A DNA stretch of 64,000 bases from Planctomycetota bacterium (GTDB taxonomy: Bacteria; Planctomycetota; B15-G4; SIAN01), in NCBI GenBank assembly GCA_028289345.1, contig JANQQL010000029.1, forward strand, positions 19,684 to 83,683. Direction: 5' to 3'. The position numbers and the translations under genes are program-made. Shown here one piece after another: positions 1-8,992 of this stretch (the stretch's first letter is position 1; every line of letters begins with the position of its first letter). Under the pieces are notes generated by a model. That model did not search any database. It was not told the origin of the DNA and saw only the letters and a program-made list of their open reading frames with translations.

Positions 1-1
1 C

Positions 2-1426
2 GCCCGCGAATCCCAACATCAGGTGACAAGTCGGCGGTGGCTCGCAAAAGAGGTCGTCCATCGCATAGACCGCAACTCCGTGGCGGAGTGACTCCTGAAC
101 AAAGGCTTGGGTCCGGGGTTGGGGAATCTCGGGAATCTCTACCATGAGGTGCAAGCCGGCTCGGGTATCGCGAAATCGGACCCGGTTGCCCAACTCCTTC
201 CGCAGGGCAGCAAGGAGACTCGAGCGACGCTTGCCGTACAGTGTCCGGGCACGTCGAACGTGACGCTCGAGGTCGCCGTTGGCAAGAAACTCGGCGAGGG
301 CTTCCTGCTCGAGAACGGGACAGGACCAATCCATGACCCACCGCCCCTCGCGAAACGAGTCAAGAAGCGCTTCCGGCAACACCATGTAAGCCAAGCGCAA
401 ACCGGGGTAGAGAATCTTGGAGAACGTCCCCATGTAGATCACTCGATCTTCACGATCCAGACTCTTCATGGCCTGGATGGGACGGCGGGCGTAGCGGAAC
501 TCGGAGTCATAGTCATCCTCGAGGATCCAGGCTCCGGCATCGTTCGCCCACTCGAGCAATGCTTGGCGGCGAGGCAACGACATCACCACGCCGGTCGGGA
601 ACTGATGAGACGGCGTCACGTAGGTGAGTCGGGTGGAAGCTCGGATGCGCCGGGGAACCTTCTCCAAGTTGGCTCCCTCGTGGTCCACCGGCAACGGACA
701 AGCCCGGATGCCCGCCATCACAAGTGCTCGATGGGCGCCCGGGTAATGGGGATCCTCGAGAAGCACCGAGTCTCCTTCGTCGGTCAGCATCCGAATCGCA
801 AGATCGAGACACTGGGCCACGCCATTCAGAACAAGGACATCCTTCGCTTCACAGCGGACTCCTCGGACCCGACCCAGGTACGACGCCACTTCTCGACGCA
901 AGGCGAGTGACCCCGCGGGGTCTCCGTACCCCAGCCGACTCGGATCGCGGCGCGCCGCGACTCGAGAGACGCAGCGCCGCCATCGCAGACTCGGCAATCC
1001 TTGGACATCGGGCAGACATGGCCGGAGGTCGAACTCCACGGGTTTCCGGGCATCGAGTGCATCGTGGGGTTTGCGTGGCCGCCAGCGTTGGAGTCGTTGC
1101 CCCCAACGGGAGAACTTCACCGGGGTGTCCGCGGAACCCCTCATGGGATTCCCTTTCGACGCACGCTCGTCGGGCAAGTCCGGGGAGGGCTCGGCCACGA
1201 AAGTCCCCGCGCCCACCCGCGAGATGACATAGCCCTCCGCCAGGAGTTGTTCGAAGGCGCAGAGCACCGTGCCGCGTGACACCCTCAGCTCACTGGCCAG
1301 ATCCCGGGTCGAGGGCAGACGCCGGCCGCTTTGGAGACGTCCCTCCAGGATTGCGTCACGCAGGTCCCGGTAGATCTGCTCGTACACGGGCCCCCTGCCG
1401 TCCAGGTGGGTTTCGAAAATTGGCAT
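2..1426 (-). CDS. MocR/PdxR-type GntR transcriptional regulator with aminotransferase-like domain (C-terminus cut by left edge)
   Basis: Read on the minus strand from ATG at 1424-1426, the frame stays open to the window edge (475 codons). Residues 1-75 form a GntR winged helix (LPSTRDLASELRVSRGTV). The rest matches a fold-type I PLP aminotransferase, with the PLP-binding lysine K337 in TFSKILYPGLR and the upstream ILEDDYDSEFR motif. MocR/PdxR proteins are usually 460-500 residues, so only a short tail is missing. Members use PLP or a PLP adduct as effector and often control vitamin B6 or amino-acid genes; the target here is not visible. An AGAGGA sequence lies about ten bases before the ATG. 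It is divergent from the NIPSNAP-like gene across 132 bases. Confidence 0.92.
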   Translation of the reverse strand, partial: MPIFETHLDGRGPVYEQIYRDLRDAILEGRLQSGRRLPSTRDLASELRVSRGTVLCAFEQLLAEGYVISRVGAGTFVAEPSPDLPDERASKGNPMRGSADTPVKFSRWGQRLQRWRPRKPHDALDARKPVEFDLRPCLPDVQGLPSLRWRRCVSRVAARRDPSRLGYGDPAGSLALRREVASYLGRVRGVRCEAKDVLVLNGVAQCLDLAIRMLTDEGDSVLLEDPHYPGAHRALVMAGIRACPLPVDHEGANLEKVPRRIRASTRLTYVTPSHQFPTGVVMSLPRRQALLEWANDAGAWILEDDYDSEFRYARRPIQAMKSLDREDRVIYMGTFSKILYPGLRLAYMVLPEALLDSFREGRWVMDWSCPVLEQEALAEFLANGDLERHVRRARTLYGKRRSSLLAALRKELGNRVRFRDTRAGLHLMVEIPEIPQPRTQAFVQESLRHGVAVYAMDDLFCEPPPTCHLMLGFAG

Positions 1427-1558
1427 GGTCCAATAATCCTCTAATGGCCCATCTCACCATACCAATTGACCCGTAGGTTGGTCGGGGCCGCCACGCGGGC
1501 GCCCCTCCCACTCGGTGCCCCGCCAGCCAATGGGCGCACCCCGACCCGGAGACCCTCC

Positions 1559-2344
1559 ATGAAGTCCAGGTGCCTTTTCCTTCTCTTCGCCTTGGTGGCC
1601 ACTCCCCTGACCATCGCCACGGAACGGGGTTCCCGCCTCGAAGTCACGGCAACCTATCACCCGGCCGAGGGAGAGGTGATCGACGAAGCGCATCCCTTGT
1701 TCGTCATCCTGTTCGACGGCCCACCGGGTCACCCCACGAGCCACATGACCGCCGTAGAAATGCTGTCTCGCAACGGCGGCAAGGCAACCTTCGAAAAGGT
1801 GGCCGAGGAGGTTCACGTGGTCACCTTGTACGACCCCTCGGGAAACTTCACCGGACTCTCCGGGATGATCCCCGGAATGGTGATCGGCGCGTACGTTGAA
1901 GAAGGCGCTACGGAGCCGACTCCGGTACGGGCGGACACTCGAACCCGTATCGAAATCGAGTTCGACTCCACCACCCGCTTACCCGGCGACGTCTGCACCG
2001 TCGTCCCGGCCACGGTGCAGAAAGCAGACAAGGGAATCCTCGAGATCCGCACCTACACCGCTCGACCCGGAATGCGCGAACAGTTCATCGAGTTCTTTGA
2101 GAATCGAACCCTGGACGGTCAACGCGATGCCGGCTTGCGCGTGATCGGACAGTTTCGTCACCTGCAGAACGAGGACACCTTCGTCTGGATCCGCGCCTAC
2201 GAATCCCAAGCCGAACGAGTCAAGGAACTTCGCGACTACTACCTCGGCCCTGCCTGGTTGGCCGTGCAGAAGGAAGCCGAGACTCTCATCGCCGACACCC
2301 ACGTGATGCTCGTCGCTCCCACTTCTCTTTCCGACATTCGCTGA
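1559..2344 (+). CDS. Secreted protein with C-terminal NIPSNAP-like domain
   Basis: The start at 1559 is chosen because it opens a clear signal peptide (MKSRCLFLLFALVATPL) behind GGAG seven bases upstream; the frame also reads open from 1466 without such features. The mature protein is about 240 residues. The N-terminal half is an unassigned beta-rich domain that begins LEVTATYHPAEGE. From about residue 165 the sequence (LEIRTYTARPGMREQFIEFF, later FVWIRAYESQAER) fits the ferredoxin-like NIPSNAP domain of dimeric alpha/beta barrel proteins. The substrate is unknown. The next gene follows after 14 bases on the same strand, so the two are probably co-transcribed. Confidence 0.72.
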   Translation: MKSRCLFLLFALVATPLTIATERGSRLEVTATYHPAEGEVIDEAHPLFVILFDGPPGHPTSHMTAVEMLSRNGGKATFEKVAEEVHVVTLYDPSGNFTGLSGMIPGMVIGAYVEEGATEPTPVRADTRTRIEIEFDSTTRLPGDVCTVVPATVQKADKGILEIRTYTARPGMREQFIEFFENRTLDGQRDAGLRVIGQFRHLQNEDTFVWIRAYESQAERVKELRDYYLGPAWLAVQKEAETLIADTHVMLVAPTSLSDIR

Positions 2345-2358
2345 AGGAGGACTGGATC

Positions 2359-3375
2359 ATGATTTTCGTCACGCTCACACTGGCAGCTCTTGCCGCAGCA
2401 GGAAACGAGAACTCTGGCGTCCCCGGGAGCGACGGCTTCGCGTTCTGGGCCGGAGAGTGGGACGTCGTGAACCGCTCGCTCGGCCCCGATGGAACCTGGT
2501 CGGAGTCGGGTCGCGCACGAGACCGAGTCCACTCGCTGTTCGACGGGAAGCTCGCCCTCGAACAGTGGGAAGGCACCAATCTGGGCGTCGAGATCACCGG
2601 CATGAGTCTCCGTGCCCTCGACCCCACAACCGACCGCTGGTATTCGCTCCTGAACTGGCCGGGAGCCGACATCCCCTCCTTCGCCCTGATGGTCGGCGAA
2701 TTCGTCACACCGGACCGGGCCGAGTTCATTGCCGGAGGCGGAGGCCGGCAAACCCGTTACACGTTTCGGGATCTGACCGCGGACTCGCTGCGCTGGGAAT
2801 CGGCCTTCACCACGGTCGGAAGAGATTGGCAAACCACCTGGACGATGGACTTCACTCGGCGCGGTCCCCCGCTGCCCCTCGAAGAACTCTTCGAAGTCCC
2901 GGCAGACCGCGCGGTTCGCTGCCAGCGCCCCGAAGCTCGTCAATACGACTTCCTGATCGGAGAGTGGGAGGTCGTGGAGGAGCAATTCGACGAAGACGGC
3001 GAGACCATTCACGAAGAGGAGTTCCGCCTGCGGGCCACTCCTTTGATTCAAAACTGCGCCATCATGGAACTGTTCCAGTCCCTCGACAGCGGCCGACAGT
3101 CTCTCCACGTGCGGTCGTTCGTCCCCACCGGCGGTCCTCATTGGGACCTGTGGACCATCGACAGCGAAACCCTTCGGTTCCAACACTGGATCGGCGATGC
3201 GGACGAACTCGGCCGTGAGTTTCACCCCATGCCCGTGGGCATCCCGAAGCCCGCAGGCTCCCCCAAGCAACGTCAGACCTGGATCCAGGTCGAGGAAGAC
3301 TCCTTCGAGTGGGAGATCCAGGAGTCCCACGGGAACGAGTGGATCCCACGGTTGAGGTACTACGGAATCCGGTAA
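2359..3375 (+). CDS. Secreted protein with two DUF1579-like (lipocalin-like) repeats
   Basis: The ATG at 2359 follows a strong AAGGAGGA Shine-Dalgarno. A short signal peptide (MIFVTLTLAALAAAG) is present. The body contains two copies of a lipocalin-like unit of about 150 residues. The first starts FAFWAGEWDVVNRSL and the second YDFLIGEWEVVEEQF; both have the (F)L-x-GEW opening typical of DUF1579 and related calycin-like proteins that bind small hydrophobic ligands. It lies 14 bases behind the NIPSNAP-like gene, so the pair is probably one operon ending at the hairpin at 3531-3561. The ligand and function are unknown. Confidence 0.75.
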   Translation: MIFVTLTLAALAAAGNENSGVPGSDGFAFWAGEWDVVNRSLGPDGTWSESGRARDRVHSLFDGKLALEQWEGTNLGVEITGMSLRALDPTTDRWYSLLNWPGADIPSFALMVGEFVTPDRAEFIAGGGGRQTRYTFRDLTADSLRWESAFTTVGRDWQTTWTMDFTRRGPPLPLEELFEVPADRAVRCQRPEARQYDFLIGEWEVVEEQFDEDGETIHEEEFRLRATPLIQNCAIMELFQSLDSGRQSLHVRSFVPTGGPHWDLWTIDSETLRFQHWIGDADELGREFHPMPVGIPKPAGSPKQRQTWIQVEEDSFEWEIQESHGNEWIPRLRYYGIR

Positions 3376-3530
3376 TCGATCCGGACCGGATCGCTTCGTG
3401 GCCCGGTCTTCCGGCAAGCGGATGAGTCGGCCGTCGATGACGAATACAGGTCGCTGAACCGTCGCAGAGGAAGCCGTCTCGGGAGACTGCCATCCACCAG
3501 CGGATTCTGCTCGACACAGGAATGGTCAAA

Positions 3531-3561
3531 GGCGAGTGCCGGTTCTTCACCGGCACTCGCC
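3531..3561. terminator. Bidirectional terminator hairpin between convergent genes
   Basis: A perfect 12-bp inverted repeat (GGCGAGTGCCGG / CCGGCACTCGCC) with a 7-base loop lies between the stop at 3375 and the convergent stop at 3595. No long T tract follows on either side. Confidence 0.7.
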
Positions 3562-3594
3562 TCTTCAATGGTCAGTTTCCTGGCGCAGGAAAGG

Positions 3595-5043
3595 TCACGG
3601 AGTCGTGGTCTGCAAACCGTTGGTGGCGGCCTTGCCCCGGGGCGCGGTGGAGTCGGCAATCCAGGACTGCCAGTAGATGTCCACGTCCGAGGGCAGATCC
3701 GGCGGCCAGAGTGCATCGATCCGGGACGTGCCACTCTCGTCCAGAGGATTGACCACAAGCAGGTCGGGAGTCGGGATCAGAGTGCCGCCCTTGTATGGGG
3801 CATCGAGCAGATCAAAGCCGATGATCAGCAGCGACATCGAGGACGCGGGGCCGCCACTGACCTCGAGAGTGAACGGAGAGTCCGAGGTCAGATCGCCATC
3901 GCCCCAGAGCAACGGGCGGCCCGCCGCTCCTGCCACGGCCCCCCCGTGATTGGTCCACCCGTCCGGCAAGCGAATGGCCCGGCCTTCCACCACCCGTCGC
4001 TCAACGGTCGTGTCGGTGCAAGACGGGTCGTTGCATCGCGACTCGAAGGAGGGTCCAGAGTCCGTTCCAGGACGGATCCCCGCCACTTTGTCCGCGAGCG
4101 AGAGTCTGTCGACGAAATCGAGGAACATGAGCTGCTCGTTCCTGTCGTTCAAAGGGATGAACGTGTCGTAACCGGGATCCGCGTGATCGTAATCCACGTA
4201 GACCCTTCCCGTGGACATCCGAATGGCGTGCTCTCCTGTCCACGTCGTCGCGGGGTTGTACACGAAGGTTCCTTCTGCCGTGACCCCGTCGTCGTAAACC
4301 ACCCCATCCAGATGCCACCGATACCCTCCCGGGCGGTTGATCCGGATGTTGTCCACTCGCTGTTCCGCGGCCTCGATCGCGGCGGTCGCACCAAAGCCGA
4401 CGCGGAGAGTTCTCGACTCGAAGAAGCCATCCAGGGACAGCTCATCGATCACCACCTGCTCCACACCCTGAGCCGAGGTGAGGGTCACCGAACAAGAAGG
4501 TCCGTCCATGGTGAAGGCGGCGTGGAGCCACTCGTCGCTGTCCAGGGGGAAGTCGACTGGCTGGGTCGTGAGGAATGTCCCATCCCACCTCACCCATACA
4601 TGGTTTTGGTTGACCGTAGGGATCCGACTCAGTTCGATCACCAGCGCTCCCGTACTCGGTCCGCCTTTCCCGAACAGAGCGTCGTCATCGTGCTGGGTCG
4701 CATCCAGCAGGGCCAGGCAGATCCCCTGCACACTGCCTCCGCTCATCTTGAAATCGAACTCCACCGTGATCCGCTCATCGGGCAAGTCGAACGACTCGAC
4801 GGACACGACCGATCCCGTCTCGTCCGCGACCGCGCCGGCCAAGCGCAGCGACCCATTGTCGACGGCCGCCGTTCCGTTGTTCGTGAATGGGAACCCGAAC
4901 GATTCGTCGAAGCCCTGGAACTCCTCCGCAAAGCCGCTGCCCCCGAGCACGGCTGAGGAGATCAGGGTCAATAGGCCGCGCCGTGTGGCGACCGACCGGG
5001 AATCAGAGGAAGCACAGGGGGAGGACAGACCGCAAGAAGACAT
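3595..5043 (-). CDS. Secreted protein with LamG-like N-terminus and shared planctomycete C-terminal module
   Basis: The open frame extends back to 5436, but the ATG at 5041-5043 is chosen: GGAG lies about eight bases upstream and it opens an export signal (TRRGLLTLISSAVLGGSGFA; the RR pair could indicate Tat). Of 482 residues, roughly 50-230 form a beta-sandwich resembling LamG/concanavalin-like domains (ERITVEFDFKMSGG, later HVWVRWDGTFLTTQP). The middle part is unassigned. The last 80 or so residues carry the module also found in the proteins ending at 36710, 55597 and inside the sulfatase: SLLIIGFDLL, then GTLIPTPDLLVV, then DIYWQSWIAD, ending NGLQTTTP. Probably an extracytoplasmic binding protein; function unknown. 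Confidence 0.7.
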   Translation of the reverse strand: MSSCGLSSPCASSDSRSVATRRGLLTLISSAVLGGSGFAEEFQGFDESFGFPFTNNGTAAVDNGSLRLAGAVADETGSVVSVESFDLPDERITVEFDFKMSGGSVQGICLALLDATQHDDDALFGKGGPSTGALVIELSRIPTVNQNHVWVRWDGTFLTTQPVDFPLDSDEWLHAAFTMDGPSCSVTLTSAQGVEQVVIDELSLDGFFESRTLRVGFGATAAIEAAEQRVDNIRINRPGGYRWHLDGVVYDDGVTAEGTFVYNPATTWTGEHAIRMSTGRVYVDYDHADPGYDTFIPLNDRNEQLMFLDFVDRLSLADKVAGIRPGTDSGPSFESRCNDPSCTDTTVERRVVEGRAIRLPDGWTNHGGAVAGAAGRPLLWGDGDLTSDSPFTLEVSGGPASSMSLLIIGFDLLDAPYKGGTLIPTPDLLVVNPLDESGTSRIDALWPPDLPSDVDIYWQSWIADSTAPRGKAATNGLQTTTP

Positions 5044-5369
5044 CGGAACTCTCCGCGAAGTCCGGCGGAATTGCCGGGGCCAGGGAACGGGCCCGATCCC
5101 TCGTCGAGGTCGTGGCCGCCGGGACAACGACAAGGAGCCGATTCGCGGCACGACATTCCGGGAAAAAGGCGCGCCCCCCGGTGAGCCAGCCGAGACTCCC
5201 GCGGTGCCGGTTCTTGGGAAGGGAACCGCATCTGGAGTTCCCCGCCGACTGCGACCGGTCGATGTTGCGGAATCAACATGCGGCCACCATGCCCCTCGCC
5301 CGTTCCATTGAGCGTCCGTCGGCCCTCCCCTACGATGAGAGGTGGGCACCCTCTTCCAGAGGGGTAGTG
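5044..5369. other. Intergenic region between divergent genes
   Basis: This 326-base spacer separates the LamG-like gene (minus) from the esterase gene (plus) and should hold both promoters. Open frames crossing it are upstream extensions with unnatural arginine/proline-rich composition. I see no convincing promoter boxes or repeats. Confidence 0.5.
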
Positions 5370-6494
5370 ATGTCGATGTTTCGATCGCTCGTGTCTCTAT
5401 GTCCAGGCTGGGCCGTTGGCCTTTTGGGATCCTCACCGACGACGATTCCCGAGGAGCCCCCGCTCGCTGCCGAACTGGCTTTGCGTCTGGAGAGCGAAGG
5501 TCAGGCCCTCTGGTCCGATGGCAACATCGCGACCGTCGTCTTTGAAGGGGAAGCAGAGCGTGTCAGCGCCTGGCTCGGCGGAGAACTGCTGCCGTTGAGC
5601 CCGATTCCAGACAGCCCGCTCTGGCACGGAACTCGCCGCTACGATCGACTCGCTGAGGGCCTCCTGAGCTACTCGTTCGCGGTGACCACCGAAGGGAAAA
5701 GTCATCGGACAGAGCTTCACTTGTGGAGAGGGTCGGAGGCTCCCCCGCCGATTGGCCTCGCCGATTCGCTCCAGGGTCAGATTCACACCCAAGCGATCGA
5801 CAGCGATCGATTGGGCGGCGCCCGTGAAGTTTCGGTCTACCTCCCTCCCACACCATCGGAAACCACTCCGCCCCCTGTCATCTACATGGCGGACGGCGCC
5901 TCTGTGGAGGTTTACGCAAAGGTCTTGGAACCACTCATCTTCGCCGATCGAATTCCCGCAACGGTCATTGTTGGTGTTCACAACGGCGGATATCTGGGAG
6001 AGCATGCCCCGGACTTCAGCGACTACGATCCTGAAAAAGACCTCCGAATGGCCGAGTACCTTCCTGTTCTCGCTTCTGAACATTTCCCTCGTCACGAGGA
6101 GTTCTTCTGTGAGGAAGTGCCAATCTGGGCGGAAGACGAGTTCGGGGTCTCCGACAGCAGCTCACAGATCGCCGTTCTTGGCCACTCCAACGGCGGCCGA
6201 TTTGCCGCGACAATGGGCATCGACCATCCCGATCATTTCGGGCATGTGATCGCCTTCTCGATGGGAGCAGGGGAGTCCCCGAGTTGGGATTCGCCCCCCG
6301 ACCGAAAGGCGCGCTTTTACCTCGCCGCGGGAACATGGGAACAAAGGTATCACTCCACGACCCAGGACTTTCATCGTGCTTTGAAGGAAGCTGGGTTTCA
6401 CTCGACCTTCTCCTCCCGAGTCGCCAGTCATGATGTGACGATGTGGCAGGAAGAGTTCGCGATCGCCGTCGTGCAAGCGTTCGCCAGACAGTGA
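5370..6494 (+). CDS. Alpha/beta-hydrolase esterase (esterase D / enterochelin esterase-like)
   Basis: The frame is open from 4887, but residues before 5370 look non-coding. ATG at 5370 opens a plausible signal peptide (MSMFRSLVSLCPGWAVGLLG) behind GAGGGG; an in-frame GTG lies just upstream at 5367. The 374-residue protein has an N-terminal beta domain (to about 125) and then a Putative_esterase (Fes/esterase D) hydrolase. The VSVYLPP strand, the GHSNGG nucleophile elbow with S273, and a late SHD-x-x-x-W His motif are typical of this group. It probably hydrolyses an ester outside the cytoplasm; the substrate cannot be told. Confidence 0.82.
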   Translation: MSMFRSLVSLCPGWAVGLLGSSPTTIPEEPPLAAELALRLESEGQALWSDGNIATVVFEGEAERVSAWLGGELLPLSPIPDSPLWHGTRRYDRLAEGLLSYSFAVTTEGKSHRTELHLWRGSEAPPPIGLADSLQGQIHTQAIDSDRLGGAREVSVYLPPTPSETTPPPVIYMADGASVEVYAKVLEPLIFADRIPATVIVGVHNGGYLGEHAPDFSDYDPEKDLRMAEYLPVLASEHFPRHEEFFCEEVPIWAEDEFGVSDSSSQIAVLGHSNGGRFAATMGIDHPDHFGHVIAFSMGAGESPSWDSPPDRKARFYLAAGTWEQRYHSTTQDFHRALKEAGFHSTFSSRVASHDVTMWQEEFAIAVVQAFARQ

Positions 6495-6585
6495 GTCACG
6501 CCCTCCAAAAAAGGGCCATTCACCGTGACCGCATCACCGTTGCCAATGGCTACGGCTCGGGGGCATCCGTGATGAGTATGCCGCG

Positions 6586-6610
6586 GAGGCTCCGCTCATC
6601 GTCGAGCCTC
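6586..6610. terminator. Weak hairpin between convergent genes
   Basis: A 7-bp inverted repeat (GAGGCTC / GAGCCTC) with an 11-base loop lies in the 148-base gap between the esterase stop and the convergent DUF6265-like gene. It is a plausible but weak terminator. Confidence 0.3.
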
Positions 6611-6642
6611 TCGAAGGAAGAACAGAGATCGTTGGAACTGCG

Positions 6643-7557
6643 CTAGAGTTCCTCACGCGTGTAGTCAAAGTACCGGGGGCTGCCACCGTGAATGTATCCG
6701 ATGGAGGTCGTCAAGAGATTGTCGTCGGTCAGCTCATACACGATGCGCTGGGGGTAGTCGTGGCGAGGGTTCTCAAACACGGCATACCCGATGTCGAATT
6801 CAGTGAGCACGAACTCGGTGGGTGGATTGCCGCCGGGCTGCGCGACGTAGATCAGCCCCCCCTTGCGCTCGACGATCCGTAGGTACTCAAACCCAGTCAT
6901 CCGGTCGCTCTTGACCGTGCGCGACACACCGAGCATCGCCCCACCGAGCGGGGGCCCCCAACGCTCTTCGATCGACGACGAGTTGCTCGTGCCGACCCAA
7001 CCGCCGGCCAGCCAGTCCAAGTCCTCGATTCCGGCATTGGCCGCCTCCGGTTGTGCGATGTCTTCTGGGTGTTTGTAGAGCGCATGAGAATCCAACTCTG
7101 GGGGCTCGCCAATCACAATGCGCACAACGAGTCCGTCGGGCGAAGGCCGAAACTCCTTTCGGAGCAACGTCGCACGAGACCGATCCGACGCTTTCAAGAT
7201 CTCGGTCTCGTAGGCCAACACGCCATCCTTCCAGGTGCCGCGGTAGCGGTAGATGGAGTTCCCCTGGGGCACTTCGTTGACCGAACCGTCCAGCGCAATC
7301 CGCTCGTCGCCCCTTGGGCGCTCCCAGAAGACCGCGTCACTCTCGACACGCAGCATGAACCTCGGGCTCATGGGAGGGCCTTGCTCTTCGCTGGCACGAT
7401 CCTCCGTGATGTCTTCGACGTAGAGCCATTCGCCACCGAGATCGCGCAGTTGGTCGTTCTCGGATGAGCGCGTCGACGTCGAGGCGGACGCGACCGCCGT
7501 GTCGGCAACAACCGCGAGGAGGGCGAGCGACGGAACGAACCAAGTGCGAATGTGCAT
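6643..7557 (-). CDS. Secreted protein with C-terminal DUF6265-like domain
   Basis: The ATG at 7557 opens a signal peptide (MHIRTWFVPSLALLAVVADT, with an AxA site after it) behind AGGGAT. The N-terminal part (about 40-160) is a lipocalin-like beta-barrel resembling DUF1579-type domains. From about 175 the sequence follows the DUF6265 pattern: LDWLAGGWVG, EERWGPPLGGAMLG, GFEYLRI, and AVFENPRHDYPQRIVYE near the end. Such domains are common secreted proteins of unknown function. A 278-base gap with nothing recognisable separates it from the next gene. Confidence 0.72.
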   Translation of the reverse strand: MHIRTWFVPSLALLAVVADTAVASASTSTRSSENDQLRDLGGEWLYVEDITEDRASEEQGPPMSPRFMLRVESDAVFWERPRGDERIALDGSVNEVPQGNSIYRYRGTWKDGVLAYETEILKASDRSRATLLRKEFRPSPDGLVVRIVIGEPPELDSHALYKHPEDIAQPEAANAGIEDLDWLAGGWVGTSNSSSIEERWGPPLGGAMLGVSRTVKSDRMTGFEYLRIVERKGGLIYVAQPGGNPPTEFVLTEFDIGYAVFENPRHDYPQRIVYELTDDNLLTTSIGYIHGGSPRYFDYTREEL

Positions 7558-7835
7558 GGCGGGATCCCTTGTCTGTGAGGTTCCCGAGAGACTAGCGCAA
7601 TTGCCGAGGTCTCCGTCGGCTGATCAGGGTGGCGGAACCGGGGGACGACCTGGCCTCTGACGCTCCAGGAACCATCCGAGCCCGAAGCAAACCCCGACGG
7701 GGAGTCGATCCAAGAGATCCATCTCCTCGGGGAAAAGCTGGCCCGGATGGACCGAGTTCACCAGCACGGAGTGGATCCCTCCTCTTGGCGAGCGCTCAGA
7801 TCCCTCCATCCTTCCAGATTCCGCTCTTCGATGAA

Positions 7836-8549
7836 TCAGTACACGATCAACCGATACGCATTGCGGAAGTGATCGAAGGCCTGCGGGTAGTCCGCGTTGT
7901 TGAAGGCCATGTCTCCAAGGCTGACTTCCTGCGGAACCAGGGGGTGAGGCTGGAGACCGGCCTGGACGTGCATCTGGTACGTCTCGAGCACGATCTGGCG
8001 AACGAACTCGAGGTCCCCTCCGGCCGAGGCCGGCAACTGAAAGGAGGCGATTCGATGATGGCGGGGATCATCAGCGTCCAGACACAGGTGCTCCTCGATC
8101 TGCATGCGCAAGTTCGCGTCGCCCACCTGGAGCACAGCCTGCATCACCTCGTCGACCTGGGACTTCAACACGACCACTTCGTCTTCGAGGTTCTGCAAGC
8201 GGACGTCCTGCTGACCGAGTCGATCGAGCACTTCGACATGAATGTCCTCGACCCGACTTCGAAAGGAGGCGATCCGGCCATGGGTGAAAATATGATCGCT
8301 CCGCAGGACGCCCTCTGCGGCGTCAATCTCTTGTCGCAGTTCGTCGAATCGGTCCTGAGACTCGAGGAAAATCGCGACTCGGTGGTCGAAAGCGTCGGCA
8401 TGCCAGCGCTTGAGATTGTCCGTCTCCTGGACCAGGACATCGTAGACATCCCCCAGGGTGATCAGCCCTTCTTCGTCCCCCCAGATCGTGGCGGCACCGA
8501 GCACCGTGGCCAACGTTCCCCCGAGAAGCTTTGCGTTGATCATCATCAT
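7836..8549 (-). CDS. Secreted coiled-coil protein with a TPR-like C-terminus
   Basis: The frame is open to 8864, but the real start is one of three consecutive ATG codons at 8541-8549 behind GGAGAG; the spacing favours the second or third. A signal peptide follows (INAKLLGGTLATVLGAATIWG). Residues 25-140 are heptad-rich and charged (RVEDIHVEVLDRLGQQDVRL), predicting a long coiled coil. The end (SLGDMAFNNADYPQAFDHFR) looks like a single tetratricopeptide helix pair. The layout recalls the trimerising coiled coil plus TPR of periplasmic CpoB/YbgF, but it is too short for that assignment. Function unknown. Confidence 0.6.
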   Translation of the reverse strand: MMMINAKLLGGTLATVLGAATIWGDEEGLITLGDVYDVLVQETDNLKRWHADAFDHRVAIFLESQDRFDELRQEIDAAEGVLRSDHIFTHGRIASFRSRVEDIHVEVLDRLGQQDVRLQNLEDEVVVLKSQVDEVMQAVLQVGDANLRMQIEEHLCLDADDPRHHRIASFQLPASAGGDLEFVRQIVLETYQMHVQAGLQPHPLVPQEVSLGDMAFNNADYPQAFDHFRNAYRLIVY

Positions 8550-8992
8550 TCTCTCTCCGTTCGATCCGGCACTGGGTGGATCCCCCTGCCGAGCCCTGCA
8601 TCCGGAAGGAGGAGGGTGCGTCGCACGAAAAATCGAATCCATAACTCCCACGGTCTCATCCCGGGGAAGACCGGAGAGCGGCGACCCGGAGGTGACCCAT
8701 TCTCCGCTGGTCGGAATCATCGGTTCGAGATGCTCCGGATCGTCATTCGCAATCCGCTCGCAGCCCCAACGCGGTGACGATCTCGCCCGTCGCGTGAGGA
8801 TTCGAATCCTGCGAGGCGTGAGCACTTGACAGGCCGGGACATCGAGCGTCCCTGGCGCCCACAACTCGTTTCTCGAAGTGGAGAACTATTTCGACCAGGA
8901 CACCGGGCTTCGACGGAGTTCCTCACGCAGCAACGACCGACTCCGGAGGCTGCAAACAACATCGACCAAAACCTGTGAAGAAAGGCTCCGCC
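8550..8992. other. Intergenic region between divergent genes
   Basis: This 443-base stretch separates the coiled-coil gene (minus) from the secreted gene at 8993 (plus). It presumably holds two promoters. No gene, repeat or clear promoter motif was recognised. Confidence 0.45.

Noticed and set aside
107..910. Long plus-strand frame at the left edge
   Set aside because: It is the antisense shadow of the MocR/PdxR-type gene, whose helix-turn-helix and PLP lysine motifs are clear on the minus strand.
4887..5369. N-terminal extension of the esterase
   Set aside because: Arg/Pro-rich, antisense to the upstream gene in part, and lacks a ribosome site; a signal peptide starts at 5370.
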